Source: Pelobates cultripes
Lineage: Eukaryota > Chordata > Amphibia > Anura > Pelobatidae
NCBI GenBank assembly: GCA_933207985.1
Contig: OW240916.1
Coordinates: forward strand, 292,997,310-293,061,309
DNA length: 64,000 bases
Direction of reading: 5' to 3'
Part shown: in pieces, positions 11,302 through 21,993 of the stretch
Position numbering within the stretch: the stretch's first letter is position 1
Layout of the letters: the number at the start of each line of letters is the position of its first letter
The notes under the pieces: generated by a model
What the model was told of the DNA's origin: nothing
Databases searched by the model: none
Seen by the model: only the letters and a program-made list of their open reading frames with translations
Program-made: the position numbers and the translations under genes

Positions 11302-11873
11302 TTAAAGGGACACCATACGCACCAAGACCACTTCAGCTTATTGAAGTGGTCTGGGTGCAGTGTCCCATACCCCTTAACCCTGCAAGTGTAATTATTGCAG
11401 TTTCTGAGAATAATAATATTTACCTTGAGGGGTTAACTCTAATCTTCCAGAGGGACTTCCGGATGGTTAGGCGACCAAAAAAAAGCTGTGCATGAGAACA
11501 CCCAGCGTCTGCTAAATCCCCATAGGAAAGAATTGATATAAGCCTAATGCATACGCTAAAACGCATCAGGTTCTCCAATGCTCCTCTATTGGAGCATACG
11601 ATTGCACCAGCGACACAGAAGCCATGCCTCCTTGATGACACCATGGGAGGTGGAGAGGTGAGCATATTCTCACTTGTGATGCCCAAGAAAATCCTGGAGG
11701 ATCCCTCAGTGTGACGATATCTTCCACAGACCACCAACACCTCCACTTTTTATATCCTCCAACAAACCGGTGACCCTGTTTCTGCCACACGTGAAGATGC
11801 ATCTATAATATAGATCTCCCTTCCGCGAAAAATGAGGGAAAGCATAATATTCAACATTTGTAGCCTTCATATT
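11302..11873. mobile_element. T2-like MITE, left end only
   Basis: TTAAAGGGACACCATACGC is followed by the hairpin ACCACTTCAG..TTGAAGTGGTCTGGGTGC found in the other copies. No right TTAA terminus appears before the next MITE begins at 11874, so the right boundary is nominal. Confidence 0.5.
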
Positions 11874-12349
11874 TTAATGCAGCATTGTCACTGTCTGGGT
11901 ACATTGCAGAATTTACAAAGACCCCGATGCTGACATCGCCGCTGGTGGTCCAGAGTCAGTGGCATGGAAAGATGAGTTCTACTTACCTGAATCTGTCCCC
12001 TGCAGGGGCTGCCATCTACTTCCAGGAGGTAATCTGCAACGGGAGCACACATCACTTCTATACTCTCTCAAGAGTATAGAGGTCTATGGATGAGACCGCG
12101 GGATACTCCATAGATAAAGTTAATTTCCTGCAGTCGTCACTGGTGACGGCTGGGGAATTGACACTTCTAGACTGCGGTAGCTCCGCCCAGTGACTAGAAG
12201 TGTCAGGTGTAGGAAATATATACTTTGTCTCAGTATTTCTCTTGAATGTGTTGCAAAATTCCAACACAGTCAATGTGAGTATTTCATAAAGATTCTATCT
12301 TGATTAAATACTATTTGCTTTTCAGGGAGAGGTGACAGTGTTGCTTTAA
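11874..12349. mobile_element. T2-related MITE of a second subfamily, 476 bp
   Basis: The termini are TTAATGCAGCATTGTCAC and the complement of TTAAAGCAACACTGTCACC, so the inner repeat reads ACTGTCAC rather than ACTATAG. CTTACCTGAA at about 11982-11991 is a minus-strand GGTAAG donor-like site. CACTTCTAG (12161-12169) and CTAGAAGTG (12195-12203) form an internal inverted repeat. A terminus of similar type is at 18107. Confidence 0.6.
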
Positions 12350-12777
12350 AAAAATACAACACCAAGCTGTGCTGTTACTTGAGTTTTGAACTCCCTTCTC
12401 CATGTCCCACCCAGATGTCAATAATCTAAACCCCAGACAGCTCCCCTCCCTGGCACTCACAGCCCTCTCTAGCCTTCTTTATTTCTGACTTAACGCAAAC
12501 TCTTGACCTTACTTATTCTGAGCCCTCTGGCTCCCCGTCTGGGTCTTAACCCATTACACTCCCTCATCAGAGTTCCAAATGCTAGAGACAAAGCTATTAG
12601 AGGGAACTTTGAGATGTCTCCGCCATAGTCAGCAGCAAAGTACACAGAGCCCTGCACAGCATGACAAAGAGGGACCCACATACACCTGGGAGACAGTTTA
12701 ACGTGAACACCTCTCCTGCCTTCTAAAAGCTTAGAAAGGTGCATTTGGTCTCTTGCGTTTAGAGCTTAGCGCTGCAG
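12350..12777. other. No recognisable gene
   Basis: Sequence upstream of the promoter-like stretch. The minus frame at 12490-12744 has no domain and no supporting context. Confidence 0.35.
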
Positions 12778-12945
12778 TGACGTCAGAGGGCTCGGTGTCG
12801 GCCACGTGCTAAGCATGCTTCCTATGTTGACATGCTGGGGAAGAGGGGCGCGGCTATGATAGTCCGGGCACACGCTGATTGGCTGCTTGTTACACGTCAC
12901 CGCTACAGCTGATCTTTAAAGTACAGAGACCACGTGGTACACTGC
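12778..12945 (+). promoter_or_regulatory. Candidate host promoter
   Basis: Within 170 bp there is a perfect cAMP-response palindrome TGACGTCA (12778-12785), two CACGTG E-boxes (12803-12808 and 12931-12936), and CTGATTGGCTG around 12875-12885, which fits the NF-Y inverted CCAAT consensus. There are about a dozen CpGs in an otherwise CpG-poor window, and TTTAAAG at about 12915 could serve as a TATA-like element. Direction is guessed from the downstream short ORF and splice donor. No recognisable coding exon follows, so this remains a candidate only. Confidence 0.35.
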
Positions 12946-13079
12946 TTGCTGTTAACTCAGTCGTTGCTGGAAGGAATTAGCTTTTTAGATTGGAGGTGGC
13001 TACAGGCCACAATTTAGAAATTTAATGTTCTGGCCATTCCTACATTTTATTATTATTATAATTTTTTTATTTACATGCC

Positions 13080-13143
13080 ATGAATAAGTGTGCCCAGAGC
13101 ATCCTGGATGACATGTTACTCTGAATGTTGCAGTGCAAAGCAG
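13080..13143 (+). other. Possible first exon end: 14-codon ORF then splice donor
   Basis: An ATG at 13080 opens 14 codons ending at TGA 13122-13124, followed by CAG|GTAAAT with the junction after 13143. If the upstream stretch is a promoter, this could be a non-coding or uORF-bearing first exon. The evidence is weak and positional only. Confidence 0.2.
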
Positions 13144-13800
13144 GTAAATATTAATTTTTATTCACCTCTGCAGCTCTATTCACTGCAGTAAAATGATCTG
13201 TAGAATTTTTTGGGGTGAAGGAATAATGAATTGGGGATGCTAGCCGCCCACAGCGGGGACATCCGATCCTTTTCTAGTGACTGGGCAGAAATAGCTGGTT
13301 AGTCACGACTCGCTAGATTAAACATTTAGTAGATATTCCTCCACCTGGCACCTGGCACATGACAGGTGGGGGTATATGAAGTACAATACCTCTAGTATAG
13401 TAACATGACGGTCTTGGTCACCATAAGCTTTTTATTTATTTAAAAAAAGCATTTTTTTCCATGTGGCGGATGGCTAGTAGTCGGTGGCCAGCTACCATAT
13501 AATCAACCTTCAAGGGTTTTAAACTATTTGCATAACACAACCCTTCCACCTGAGCAGGCGCCTACCTGTGTGACAGGTGTTTGCCCTGAAGCACTTTGAG
13601 ATAGCTGTGGTGTGCTGCACATCCTGTTCTGTACCCTGTACAGCTCCCTCGTACACCCTGTACTGCCTTTGGAGCTGGGGTATGATGTCATCAGTACAGA
13701 GCTCCTGGGAGCTGGAAAATCTGTTCGCAGGAGAGTGTCACGATATATGCATGAGCCAGAAATAGATTTGCGACTGACTAAGTACCCAGAGTGGGCACCA
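13144..13800. other. No confirmed feature
   Basis: Contains a T-rich tract near 13440 and a coding-like but unrecognised plus frame at about 13660-13800 (Arg-rich, ending in PEWAP) that runs straight into the MITE at 13801. I could not assign it to a family. Confidence 0.3.
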
Positions 13801-14195
13801 TTAAAGGACCACTCTAGGCACCCAGACCACTTCAGCTTAATTAAGTGGTCTGGGTGCCAGGTCCAGCTAGGGTTAACCCATTTTTTTATAAACATAGTTT
13901 CAGAGAAACTGCTATGTTTATGAATGGGTTAAGCCTTCCCCCAAAGCCTCTAGTGGCTGTCTCATTGACAGCTGCTAGAGGCGCTTGCGTGCTTCTCACT
14001 GTGAAAATTCAGCGACCGGCTGAATGCGCGCGCAGCTCTTGCCGCGCGTGCACATTCAGCCGATGGGGAGGAGAGGAGGAGGATCGGAGGAGGAGAGCTC
14101 CCCACCCAGCGCTGGAAAAAGGTAAGTTTTAATCTTTTTCCCCTTTCCAGAGCTGGGCGGGAGTATGTTTTCCTGGCACCATAGTGGTCCTTTAA
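13801..14195. mobile_element. T2-like MITE, 395 bp
   Basis: The TTAAAGGACCACTCTAGGC and complementary GGACCACTATGG ends lie on TTAA. Next to the left end is a hairpin (CACCCAGACCACTT with AAGTGGTCTGGGTG). The core holds CGCTGGAAAAAGGTAAG (donor-like, GGTAAG at 14121-14126) followed within about 30 bp by TTTTTCCCCTTTCCAG (acceptor-like). It is closely related to the copies at 15834 and 21488. Confidence 0.85.
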
Positions 14196-15383
14196 GTCGT
14201 AAGTATAGAACAGTCATCCGATGGGTAAACTCGGTAGGAGTGTTGCCGTTGTGTAGACAGTTTGGAATAGGACACTGTCACGGTGTCATACCCCAACGTA
14301 CAGGAATGGCGAATCCCTCAAACAGAGGTTCTAGATAGACATATTACCGGGCGATAGAGTGGCCGGACTTAACTTATATAGAGATAAAGAGAGAGTCAGG
14401 AATAGCCATGGTCAGGGATATAGAAAATACAGATAAATGGAATAACAAGTTGGGTCAGGATACTAAAAATATTTAAGGTCAGAAACAAGCCGGGTCAGGA
14501 TACCACAATTACATAAAGTCAAATAAAAGCAGAGGTCAATATCAAGATATAGCAAGAGAGACTTACAAGGGCCCACATTAACTTTATATAGGCTAACAAA
14601 CTTTAAGATTTGTCCACGTCATTTCTGCGACTCCAAATTAAAGGAATATAGGGTCGACTAGATAATGTGGTCACTTTAAGGGCAGGCGAGACGTCACACG
14701 ATTTGAATACTCAGAAGACACGCCAATACAGCGTCTATACTTATTACAGGGAAGAAAAAGAGGCATGGACTCAGCAGAGAGCTGTTTTTGTGGCCAAATG
14801 GTAAGTATACTCAATTCCCTTTTCAGGTGTGTAAACTGCGAATATCTCTGGATTTGAGTCATTTCAAGTACAAAGGTACAGACTCCAACCTTAAAGCAGA
14901 AGTGGTCATGGTGTTTGTAGTAACCTTTTAATAAACAGTCTGACCTTGAACTCAACTTTCTGGGAAACTATAGTCACTATAGCTTTGGTGCCTTGTTGGG
15001 GAGCACATTTACAAGGAATTATAATGCAAGGAAGATGGTCAATAAAATAAAGGATGCTAGCAGTGTTCAAAGCACTACAGACATAGTAAAAGGGAAACAT
15101 ATTCAAATTCAATCGGACAACATCATAGTTTTCTCTTATAGGCAAGGAGGAACAAACTCAAGGAAATTGTTAGAACATTGCAGAAAACTAATTTGTTGAG
15201 CAATAGAGAATGTTCAAGCCGTTTCAGCATTACACATAAACGCTGTGGACAATTGGACGGCAAATGACAGCAGGTCAAAATGTAACTTTATGAAAACATG
15301 CTTCAGTGCATTGTAGAAACATTGACAGTAAGAGAGCTTGCTTTATTGTGCAGTAGAGACTTTCTAGATCACGTACATCCTCT
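14196..15383. other. Possible LTR-like segment, otherwise featureless
   Basis: From TGTCACGG at 14276 to about 14697 the sequence has short GGTCAGGATAC-type repeats and TTTATATAGG, somewhat like the solo LTR at 23879. I could find no matching ends or target duplication, so I do not call an element. The rest shows nothing. Confidence 0.25.
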
Positions 15384-15675
15384 TTTCCCCTGCACCTACT
15401 ATAGACCCTATCTTTCATATGCACCCAATTTATCCCCTATTTCTCCCTGCACCCACCACAGCCCTATCCCTCCCCGCACCCACTACAGCACTATCCCTCC
15501 CCTGAAATCTCTATAGCCACTATCCCTCTCTTGCACCCACAACAGCCCCTATTCCTCTCCTGCATCCACTACTGCCTCTGTCCCTCCCCTGCACTCACTA
15601 CAGCCTCTATTCTTCCCCTGCACCCCTTACAGCCTCTATCCACCCTGCACCCATAACAGTCTGTATCCCACACAT
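15384..15675. repeat. Minisatellite, period about 28-30 bp
   Basis: About ten diverged units built on CCCTGCACCCACTACAGCC plus TCTATCCCTC. Confidence 0.75.
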
Positions 15676-15833
15676 GACCACAACTTATATGATTTAATGC
15701 TAGAAACTATTAGTGCCCCCCCAGTTTTGACTGTGGTATCTTTTGTGACCCCTTGCGTACTGTTCCTAGAGTCGCCACTGATTAAATATCTTTTACACAC
15801 CACACATCTCTAATTTCACACATAAACTTTTAC

Positions 15834-16323
15834 TTAAAGGACCATTCTAGGCACCCAGACCACTTCAGCTTAATGGAGTGGTCTGGGTGCCTGGTCCAGC
15901 TAGGGTTAACCCAATTTTTATAAACATAGCAGTTTCAGAGAAACTACTATGTTTATGAATAGGTTAATCCAGCCTCTAAAGCCTCTAGTGGCTGTCTCAT
16001 TGACAGCCGCTAGAGACGTTTGCGTGCTTCTCACTGTGAAAATCACAGTGAGAAGACGCCAGCGTCCATAGAAAAGCATTATGAATGCTTTCCTATGAGA
16101 CTGGCTGAATGCGCGCGCAGCTCCTGCCGCACCTGCGCATTCAGCCGAAGAGGCGGAGAGGAGGAAGAGAGCTCCCCGCCCGGCGCTGGAGAAAGAGGTA
16201 AGTTTAACCCCTTCCACCCCCTAGAGCCCGGCGGGAGGGGGTCCCTGAGGGTGGGGGCACCCTCAGGGCACTATAGTGCCAGGAAAACGAGTATGTTTTC
16301 CTGGCACTATAGTGGTCCTTTAA
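15834..16323. mobile_element. T2-like MITE, 490 bp
   Basis: Ends TTAAAGGACCATTCTAGGC and the complement of TTAAAGGACCACTATAGTG on TTAA. A hairpin GCACCCAGACCACT/GGTCTGGGTGC follows the left end. Near the right end CCTGAGGGTGGGGGCACCCTCAGG is another hairpin, as is CACTATAGTGCCAGGAAAAC with its complement. The donor-like GAGGTAAGT (about 16196-16204) and acceptor-like CACCCCCTAG follow the shared core. Confidence 0.85.
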
Positions 16324-17126
16324 GCATTGCACGAATGTATAAACTTCCAACATAATACACACACATTGCGTGTGTATTTGTGAGGATGTGATAAGGTGTA
16401 AATAGGTAGAAAAACTTAAATAACTCTCTGACTATGCACACACCGACCCACACCCATCCCTGGAGGTTTTGGTAGAAGAGAATTATTAAATGTATTTGAA
16501 GCTGCGGAGGTGGTTTTTGGTTGCATTAAACATACATTAGTGGAAGTTGCTATGCTCAAGTCCAGCCCGCTGCCTATCTCTCGTAGAAACTGTCTGCGTG
16601 TTCTAACCCATCATTCGGCACTATCTGGGATTACCCTGTACTGAGCAAGTTAGCAATGCTAGCACTGAAGACTTGTGACTACCTAAGGCAGCTTTGAAAA
16701 CCTTTAATTAGGCTCTGCATTAGTGTGCAGGGTGGTGAATTCCAGCTATGTATGGATGTCACAAATCTTTGTCTCCACACCCTCACTATGAGCCGAGATA
16801 CAACAGAAAGTTACTGTGTCAGTATGTTAATTACTACCTTACTATCCTATCTTCCAGGATGGCTCATTGACGAACACTTTATAGATTAACAGCAGAGCTA
16901 CTTCTCTTTCCTCCTTAATCTCTCGTATTTCAACTTAAATTCTTTGCTTTACCTTAGTTCTGTGTTATTGTGAAAATTTCACTATTTACGAATTAGAAAG
17001 GTCTGCTGTCTAAGTGTGATTATAGATTCATTCACACACATGAGTGGCATCTAAACACCATAACTTTTTCAACCCATTGGATTGGTTATGGTGTATAGAC
17101 TATGTGCCCTATCATCAATACCTATG
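16324..17126. other. No recognisable feature
   Basis: AT-rich sequence without supported genes or repeats. Confidence 0.4.
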
Positions 17127-17836
17127 TTAAAGGGACACTCTAAGCACCAAAAGAACGTTAGCTTAATGAAGTTGTTTTGGTGTATCGATCATGCCCCTGA
17201 GTTTCCCTGCTCAATTCTGTGCCATTTAGGCATTAAAAAACTTTGTTTGTGCAGCTCTAGCTACACCTTACATCTGCACACAGTCTCCCTAAACACTTCC
17301 TGAAACAGAGTCTAACGTTTTTAGCTTCCCTTATTGCACAGTGTGTTTAATTTAGAATTTCTTGTCTCCCACACACACATTTGATTTTTATTTAGATCTT
17401 AATGGTTTCCGGTGGTTTGCTGAAGGGTTCAATCTGTGGGCACTACTTGAACAACTCCCTGTAGCTCTGTGCTGATACCAGGGCTAAGGTGATGCTACAA
17501 TCGGGCTCCCGGCATTAGTACAGGGCACGACGGAGATGTGCAGGAGCACAGACTGATACCCTCAGCTCCTACGCTGCTCCGGAAGTCTGTCCACGAGGTG
17601 GGAATCTGTACAGCAGGCACTTACCTCCCCACCACTGGTAGGCAAGTGCCTGCTCTGATGACAGCGGGTGCACTGCCCCCTGTTAGTGTGCTTCTGATTA
17701 CAGGTAATTTCTTACTGGTTTTTTTAAATTTATTTTACAAAGGAGTGTCCAGTAGACTATACAAAAAAAACAAAAACCAGAAACTCTGTAACGTTAAAAA
17801 TAAATATCTATTTTTAATGTTAGAGCGTTCCTTTAA
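17127..17836. mobile_element. T2-like MITE, 710 bp, right part within a large inverted repeat
   Basis: The left end TTAAAGGGACACTCTAAGC and the right end (complement of TTAAAGGAACGCTCTAAC) agree over 17 positions with two mismatches, each on TTAA. The last 270 bp are copied in inverted orientation at 18836-19101. The minus strand of the core carries GGGGAGGTAAGTGCC, again a donor-like site. Confidence 0.6.
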
Positions 17837-19101
17837 TTTGATTTTTAACACCATGCAAATACCCACAATGCAATGTGCCCTCTGCTCGTTATACCGTGTT
17901 CATCTTGATCATGTCCCGCTCCATAGGCTTATATTGAGAACATTCACATGAATGTTCTAAATAGTTGTTTTGGTCATAATGCATCTCTAAGTTATAGACT
18001 TTACAGTCCACAGCATCATAAAGGCACATGATAAAGTCCCCCCAACACTAAACAGAATATCACAGAACTAACTGTGAACACCTAGGTATGAGGTTTTAAT
18101 CTTTATTTAAAGCGGTACTGTCATGGCCGAATCCCGTTTTTGTTTTTTTGTAATCCCCCCCTCCCGACTCCACGACATCTAATTGTCCCCCTAGTCACCT
18201 CCAAATGCCCCGAAGCCCCCAATATTACCTTATTTTGCCTCTTTATTTCAGGCCCGGACCTAGGTCCTGGGCGCCGCCATCTTTGTGTGGGTAGGTGAAG
18301 TCCCCGTGGGATACGTCATCTGCCCACACTAGATAGCGCTGTATAATTCCCGCGTATGCCCAGTTAAACACTTGGGCATGCGAACGGGAATTTACTCCAT
18401 TCATTCATCAGAAACACAAATAAATGAATAGAAATTTAATTTGTTCGTTTGGCTTATTACAAGGAGGGCGCTACTGGCACTATGCCGAGAGTAGGGGCAT
18501 GTCTACTAAACAGTGAGCAGCCAATGGCTGCTCACTGTTAAAAAAAAGCCCCGTAGTGTCCCCCCTCCCAAGCCCCCTACCTGTGCCGCATGAGTGGGGG
18601 CTATTAAACTGAAGGGGGGACCTAGCGTCCCCCAAGATCCCACCCATGAGCGGCGGCCCTGAATTAACATAGGGGGGATCTTGAGAGATGCATTATGAAC
18701 AAAACAACTATTTAGAACATTCATGTGAATGTTCTCAATATAAGCCTATGGAGCGGGACATGATCAAGATGAACACGGTATAACGAGCAGAGGGCACATT
18801 GCATTGTGGGTATTTGCATGGTGTTAAAAATCAAATTAAAGGAACGCTCTAACATTAAAAATAGATATTTATTTTTAACGTTACAGAGTTTCTGGTTTTT
18901 GTTTTGTGTAGTCTACTGGACACTCCTTTGTAAAATAAATAAAAAAAACAGTAAGAAATTACCTGTAATCAGAAGCACACTAACAAGGGGCAGTGCACCC
19001 GCTGTCATCAGAGCAGGCACTTGCCTACCAGTGGTGGGGAGGTAAGTGCCTGCTGTACAGATTCCCACCTCGTGGACAGACTTTCAGAAGCAGCGTAGGA
19101 G
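17566..19101. repeat. Large inverted repeat, arms about 420 bp
   Basis: The left arm 17566-17988 and right arm 18684-19101 are reverse complements with only a handful of differences (for example GACCAAAAC against GAACAAAAC). The spacer is about 695 bp. Each arm holds the right 270 bp of the T2-like MITE plus about 150 bp of its flank, so this is an inverted duplication of a locus, not a pair of terminal repeats. Confidence 0.9.
18107..18683. mobile_element. T2-related left terminus and body in the spacer
   Basis: TTAAAGCGGTACTGTCATGG belongs to the ACTGTCA subfamily seen at 11874. A perfect hairpin AACAGTGAGCAGCC-AAT-GGCTGCTCACTGTT lies at 18509-18539. No right terminus is seen before the right arm of the inverted repeat, so the end given is nominal. 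Confidence 0.4.
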
Positions 19102-19112
19102 TGGATGGGGGC

Positions 19113-19610
19113 TGTAACCGAGCTCCCTGTACCCCGGCTGGGTACCTCCGCCAAAGGACCACTTCCTAGCTGAAACAACGGAAAAACCTAATCGCTTCTG
19201 CCCCCAGTCGCTCTTGGAGCTGAATAGGGGACTAGCTCTTTCCACTCCCAGTGACTGGATGACACACAGTTCTGGGAGCTGGAGTCCTTACAAGGACTTT
19301 CCCCACTGAATCCTCCACGCTGGAACAAGCTAAAACGGTGATTAGCCCTTTCCCTTCCCAGTAACCAGACGACACATTTTCTGGGAGTACAAGCTGGAAT
19401 GTTTTAATCTGGCCAGATGGCCTGCTTTTATACATTTATGGACACTGTCAAACACGCCCATGACACTCCCACACAAAACAGGATAATCCCTCCCCTGTGC
19501 CTTGGAGATAATTGAGTCAGGTACAGAAAAACATACAATTTAAAAAACATGGTTCGTGCTCCTGTTCGGTTCCCAAACAGAATAGAGAAAGGGCACGAAC
19601 AAAGTCTTTT
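19113..19610 (-). mobile_element. LTR fragment related to the solo LTRs at 28894 and 41397
   Basis: TGTAACCGAG at 19113 and the following CCCCGGCTGGGTACCTCCGCC match the minus-strand LTR end at 28894 (TGTAACGG, CCCCGACTGGGTACCTCCG). Similarity fades after a few hundred bases and the other LTR end is missing. GGTTCGTGC and GCACGAAC near 19550-19595 form a small inverted repeat. Confidence 0.5.
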
Positions 19611-19635
19611 ATGAGCCTTTTTGCTGATAGTGAAA

Positions 19636-20095
19636 CTTATATAGAAGATAAAAGAGGACAACCAATAGTGCAATATGTATAGCTCAAATATGGACGTAGT
19701 AGAAAATAATGGTAGAGAACTCACATTTACAAGAGCTTATATCCAGCTCTAGGGTAAAGCGCGTACAGCGGTATAATCCCCGCTTATGGGATATATCACA
19801 GAGCAGTCCGCCTGCTCTCTACTTGTAAGTACGTTTTTATTTAATTTATACCAACACTGCTATACAGTGAGCACTATTGGTTGTTTCTATTTTCCTGAGA
19901 ACTGGACACCATTGACGGAGAGGTACCCACCACATATCCCATAAGCAGGGATTATACCGCTGTATGCGCTTTACCCTAGAGCTGGATATAAGCTCTTGTA
20001 AATGTGAGTTCTCTACCATTATTTTCTACTACGTCCATATTTGAGCTATACATATTGCACGATTGGTTGTCCTTCTCTTTTATCTTCTATATAAG
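19636..20095. repeat. Second inverted repeat, arms about 160 bp
   Basis: The left arm 19636-19794 and right arm 19934-20095 are reverse complements (landmarks CTTATATAGAAG, AGCTCTAGGGTAAAGCGC and GCTTATGGGATAT). The spacer is 139 bp. There is no coding content; it could be a fold-back MITE. Confidence 0.85.
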
Positions 20096-20120
20096 CGCAG
20101 CCTTTTCTATTTGTTACTTT

Positions 20121-20209
20121 TGAAATAGTTAAATGCCTTGGATGAGGTATGAAAACATTAGATATTTCACGAAAACTTAAGCGTGATTATCGCACTATTC
20201 AGAGATTTG
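20121..20209 (+). pseudogene. Tc1/mariner transposase scrap (N-terminal helix-turn-helix)
   Basis: These 89 bp match the complement of the transposase gene at 22543-23517 over codons 14-42, with about 8 differences. The piece covers the first DNA-binding helix-turn-helix. It begins and ends abruptly and has no terminal repeats. It joins the LINE sequence at about 20210 without breaking the reading frame. Confidence 0.8.
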
Positions 20210-20797
20210 GGTATTTGGGAGAGGGTTATTCATGTTTTATAAATGACAGAGCAAAGAGAGGAGGAGGCATTGTTATTTATGTTGACAATTCCATAAAGTT
20301 TACCCCCTTACAAAACCTTAGCCCTTCTGCCACCTTAGATTTCCTTTTTGGCACAATTGAGATTCTGTGCAGTAAATCAATCATTGTTGCAGGAATCTAC
20401 CGCCCACCTAGCTCCCCAGTGCATTCCCTATCTGACATAGCCCAGATCCTTAGTGAAACCATAGCTCAAAACCCAAAAAGTGAACTGTTGGTCTTAGGAG
20501 ATTTTAATATTGATTGGCTGAATAAAATCACCAGGTCCTTCAAAAAATTCAATCTTCAATCCTTTCTTAATGACATCAAGAACCTCCCATGGCACAGATT
20601 AAACATTATCCCAGATCTAGACTGTGCTGTTGAATTCTTTCAGTCTGAACTCCTAGAAATTTGGAATTTGCATGCCCCGCTGCATAAGGTGAGAGTAAAA
20701 GGAGCACATATGAACTGGATCACAGCTGACCTCATCCAAATGTACCAGTATCGGGATTCTTTGTGGTCCAAGTTCAAGCGTACCGGCTCTATGAATG
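20210..20797 (+). pseudogene. Non-LTR retrotransposon AP-endonuclease fragment (CR1/L2-like)
   Basis: The frame shows RGGGIVIYV, then AGIYRPPSSP, then LVLGDFNIDWL, which are endonuclease motifs of CR1/L2/Rex1-type ORF2, and then a post-endonuclease stretch MNWITADLIQMYQYRDSLW. The usual SDH active-site segment between them is missing, which points to an internal deletion near 20577-20585. The frame is open up to the assembly gap. Upstream it continues into the Tc1 scrap, giving a chimeric ORF from the ATG at 20149. Confidence 0.8.
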
Positions 20798-21164
20798 NNN
20801 NNNNNNNNNNNNNNNNNNNNNNNNNNNNNNNNNNNNNNNNNNNNNNNNNNNNNNNNNNNNNNNNNNNNNNNNNNNNNNNNNNNNNNNNNNNNNNNNNNNN
20901 NNNNNNNNNNNNNNNNNNNNNNNNNNNNNNNNNNNNNNNNNNNNNNNNNNNNNNNNNNNNNNNNNNNNNNNNNNNNNNNNNNNNNNNNNNNNNNNNNNNN
21001 NNNNNNNNNNNNNNNNNNNNNNNNNNNNNNNNNNNNNNNNNNNNNNNNNNNNNNNNNNNNNNNNNNNNNNNNNNNNNNNNNNNNNNNNNNNNNNNNNNNN
21101 NNNNNNNNNNNNNNNNNNNNNNNNNNNNNNNNNNNNNNNNNNNNNNNNNNNNNNNNNNNNNNNN
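20798..21164. other. Assembly gap (367 Ns)
   Basis: A run of N. Any translation across it is meaningless. Confidence 1.
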
Positions 21165-21487
21165 TTAAAGGAGGGTGGACATAGTGGGCACCCACGGTTC
21201 CCACCAATGGGCAGCAGATGGAGGCCCTGATTATAATATTAAAGGGGAAAGGACCTAAGATCCTCTACTTGGCCCCCACACCCAATTAATAATAGTAATG
21301 GGAGAGGACCTAGTGCCCCTGGTCACCACCCATAGGCAGTGCATTGGTGCTCTAAATAATTAAACATAGAGGTGTGGCCATGCCATTATCCATCTGCACA
21401 AATAGTGACGTTCCACCTCTGGGTGGGTTGGGGTCCCAAAATCCTAGCCACCACACATTAAATATATATAACCATACTCCCCTCACC
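21165..21487. other. No recognisable feature
   Basis: Starts TTAAAGGAGGG right after the gap, which could be a T2-like end, but no further support is visible. Confidence 0.3.
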
Positions 21488-21993
21488 TTAAAGGACCACT
21501 ATAGGCACCCATACCACTTCAGCTTAATGAAGTGGTCTGGGTGCCTGGTCCAGCTAGGGTTAACCCTTTTTTTTTTTATAAACATAGCAGTTTGAGAGAA
21601 ACTGCTATGTTTACACTGAGGGTTAATCCAGCCTCTAGAGCCTCTAGTGGCTGTCTCATTGACAGCCGCTAGAGGCGCTTGCGTGCCTCTCACTGGGAAA
21701 ATCACAGTGAGAAGACGCCAGCGTCCATAGGAAAGCATTGTAAATGCTTTCCTATGAACTGGCTGAATGCACACGCGGCTCTTGCCGCGCATGCACATTC
21801 AGCCGATGACGTCGCTAGGAAGGAGGAGAGGAGGAGGAAAGCTCCCCGCCCGGTGCTGGAGAAAGGTAAGATTTTAACCCCTTCCTCTCTCCAGAGCCCA
21901 GCGGGTGGGGGACCCTGAGGGTGGGGGCCCCCTCAGTGCACTATAGCGCCAGGAAAACGAGTATGTTTTCCTGGCACTATAGTGGTCCTTTAA
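21488..21993. mobile_element. T2-like MITE, 506 bp
   Basis: TTAAAGGACCACTATAGGC and the complement of TTAAAGGACCACTATAGTG on TTAA. It is nearly the same element as at 15834-16323, including the left hairpin, the ACGCCAGCGTCCATAGGAAA block, CTGGAGAAAGGTAAGA (GGTAAG 21865-21870) and the CTCTCTCCAG acceptor-like tract. Confidence 0.87.

Noticed and set aside
13612..13923. A 103-codon frame with a coding-like middle
   Set aside because: The last part is MITE sequence and the first part matches no family I know; kept only as a note.
14276..14697. A solo LTR starting TGTCACGG
   Set aside because: No matching end or target duplication could be found at either side.
20798..21164. Open frames through the gap
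   Set aside because: They are runs of unknown bases.
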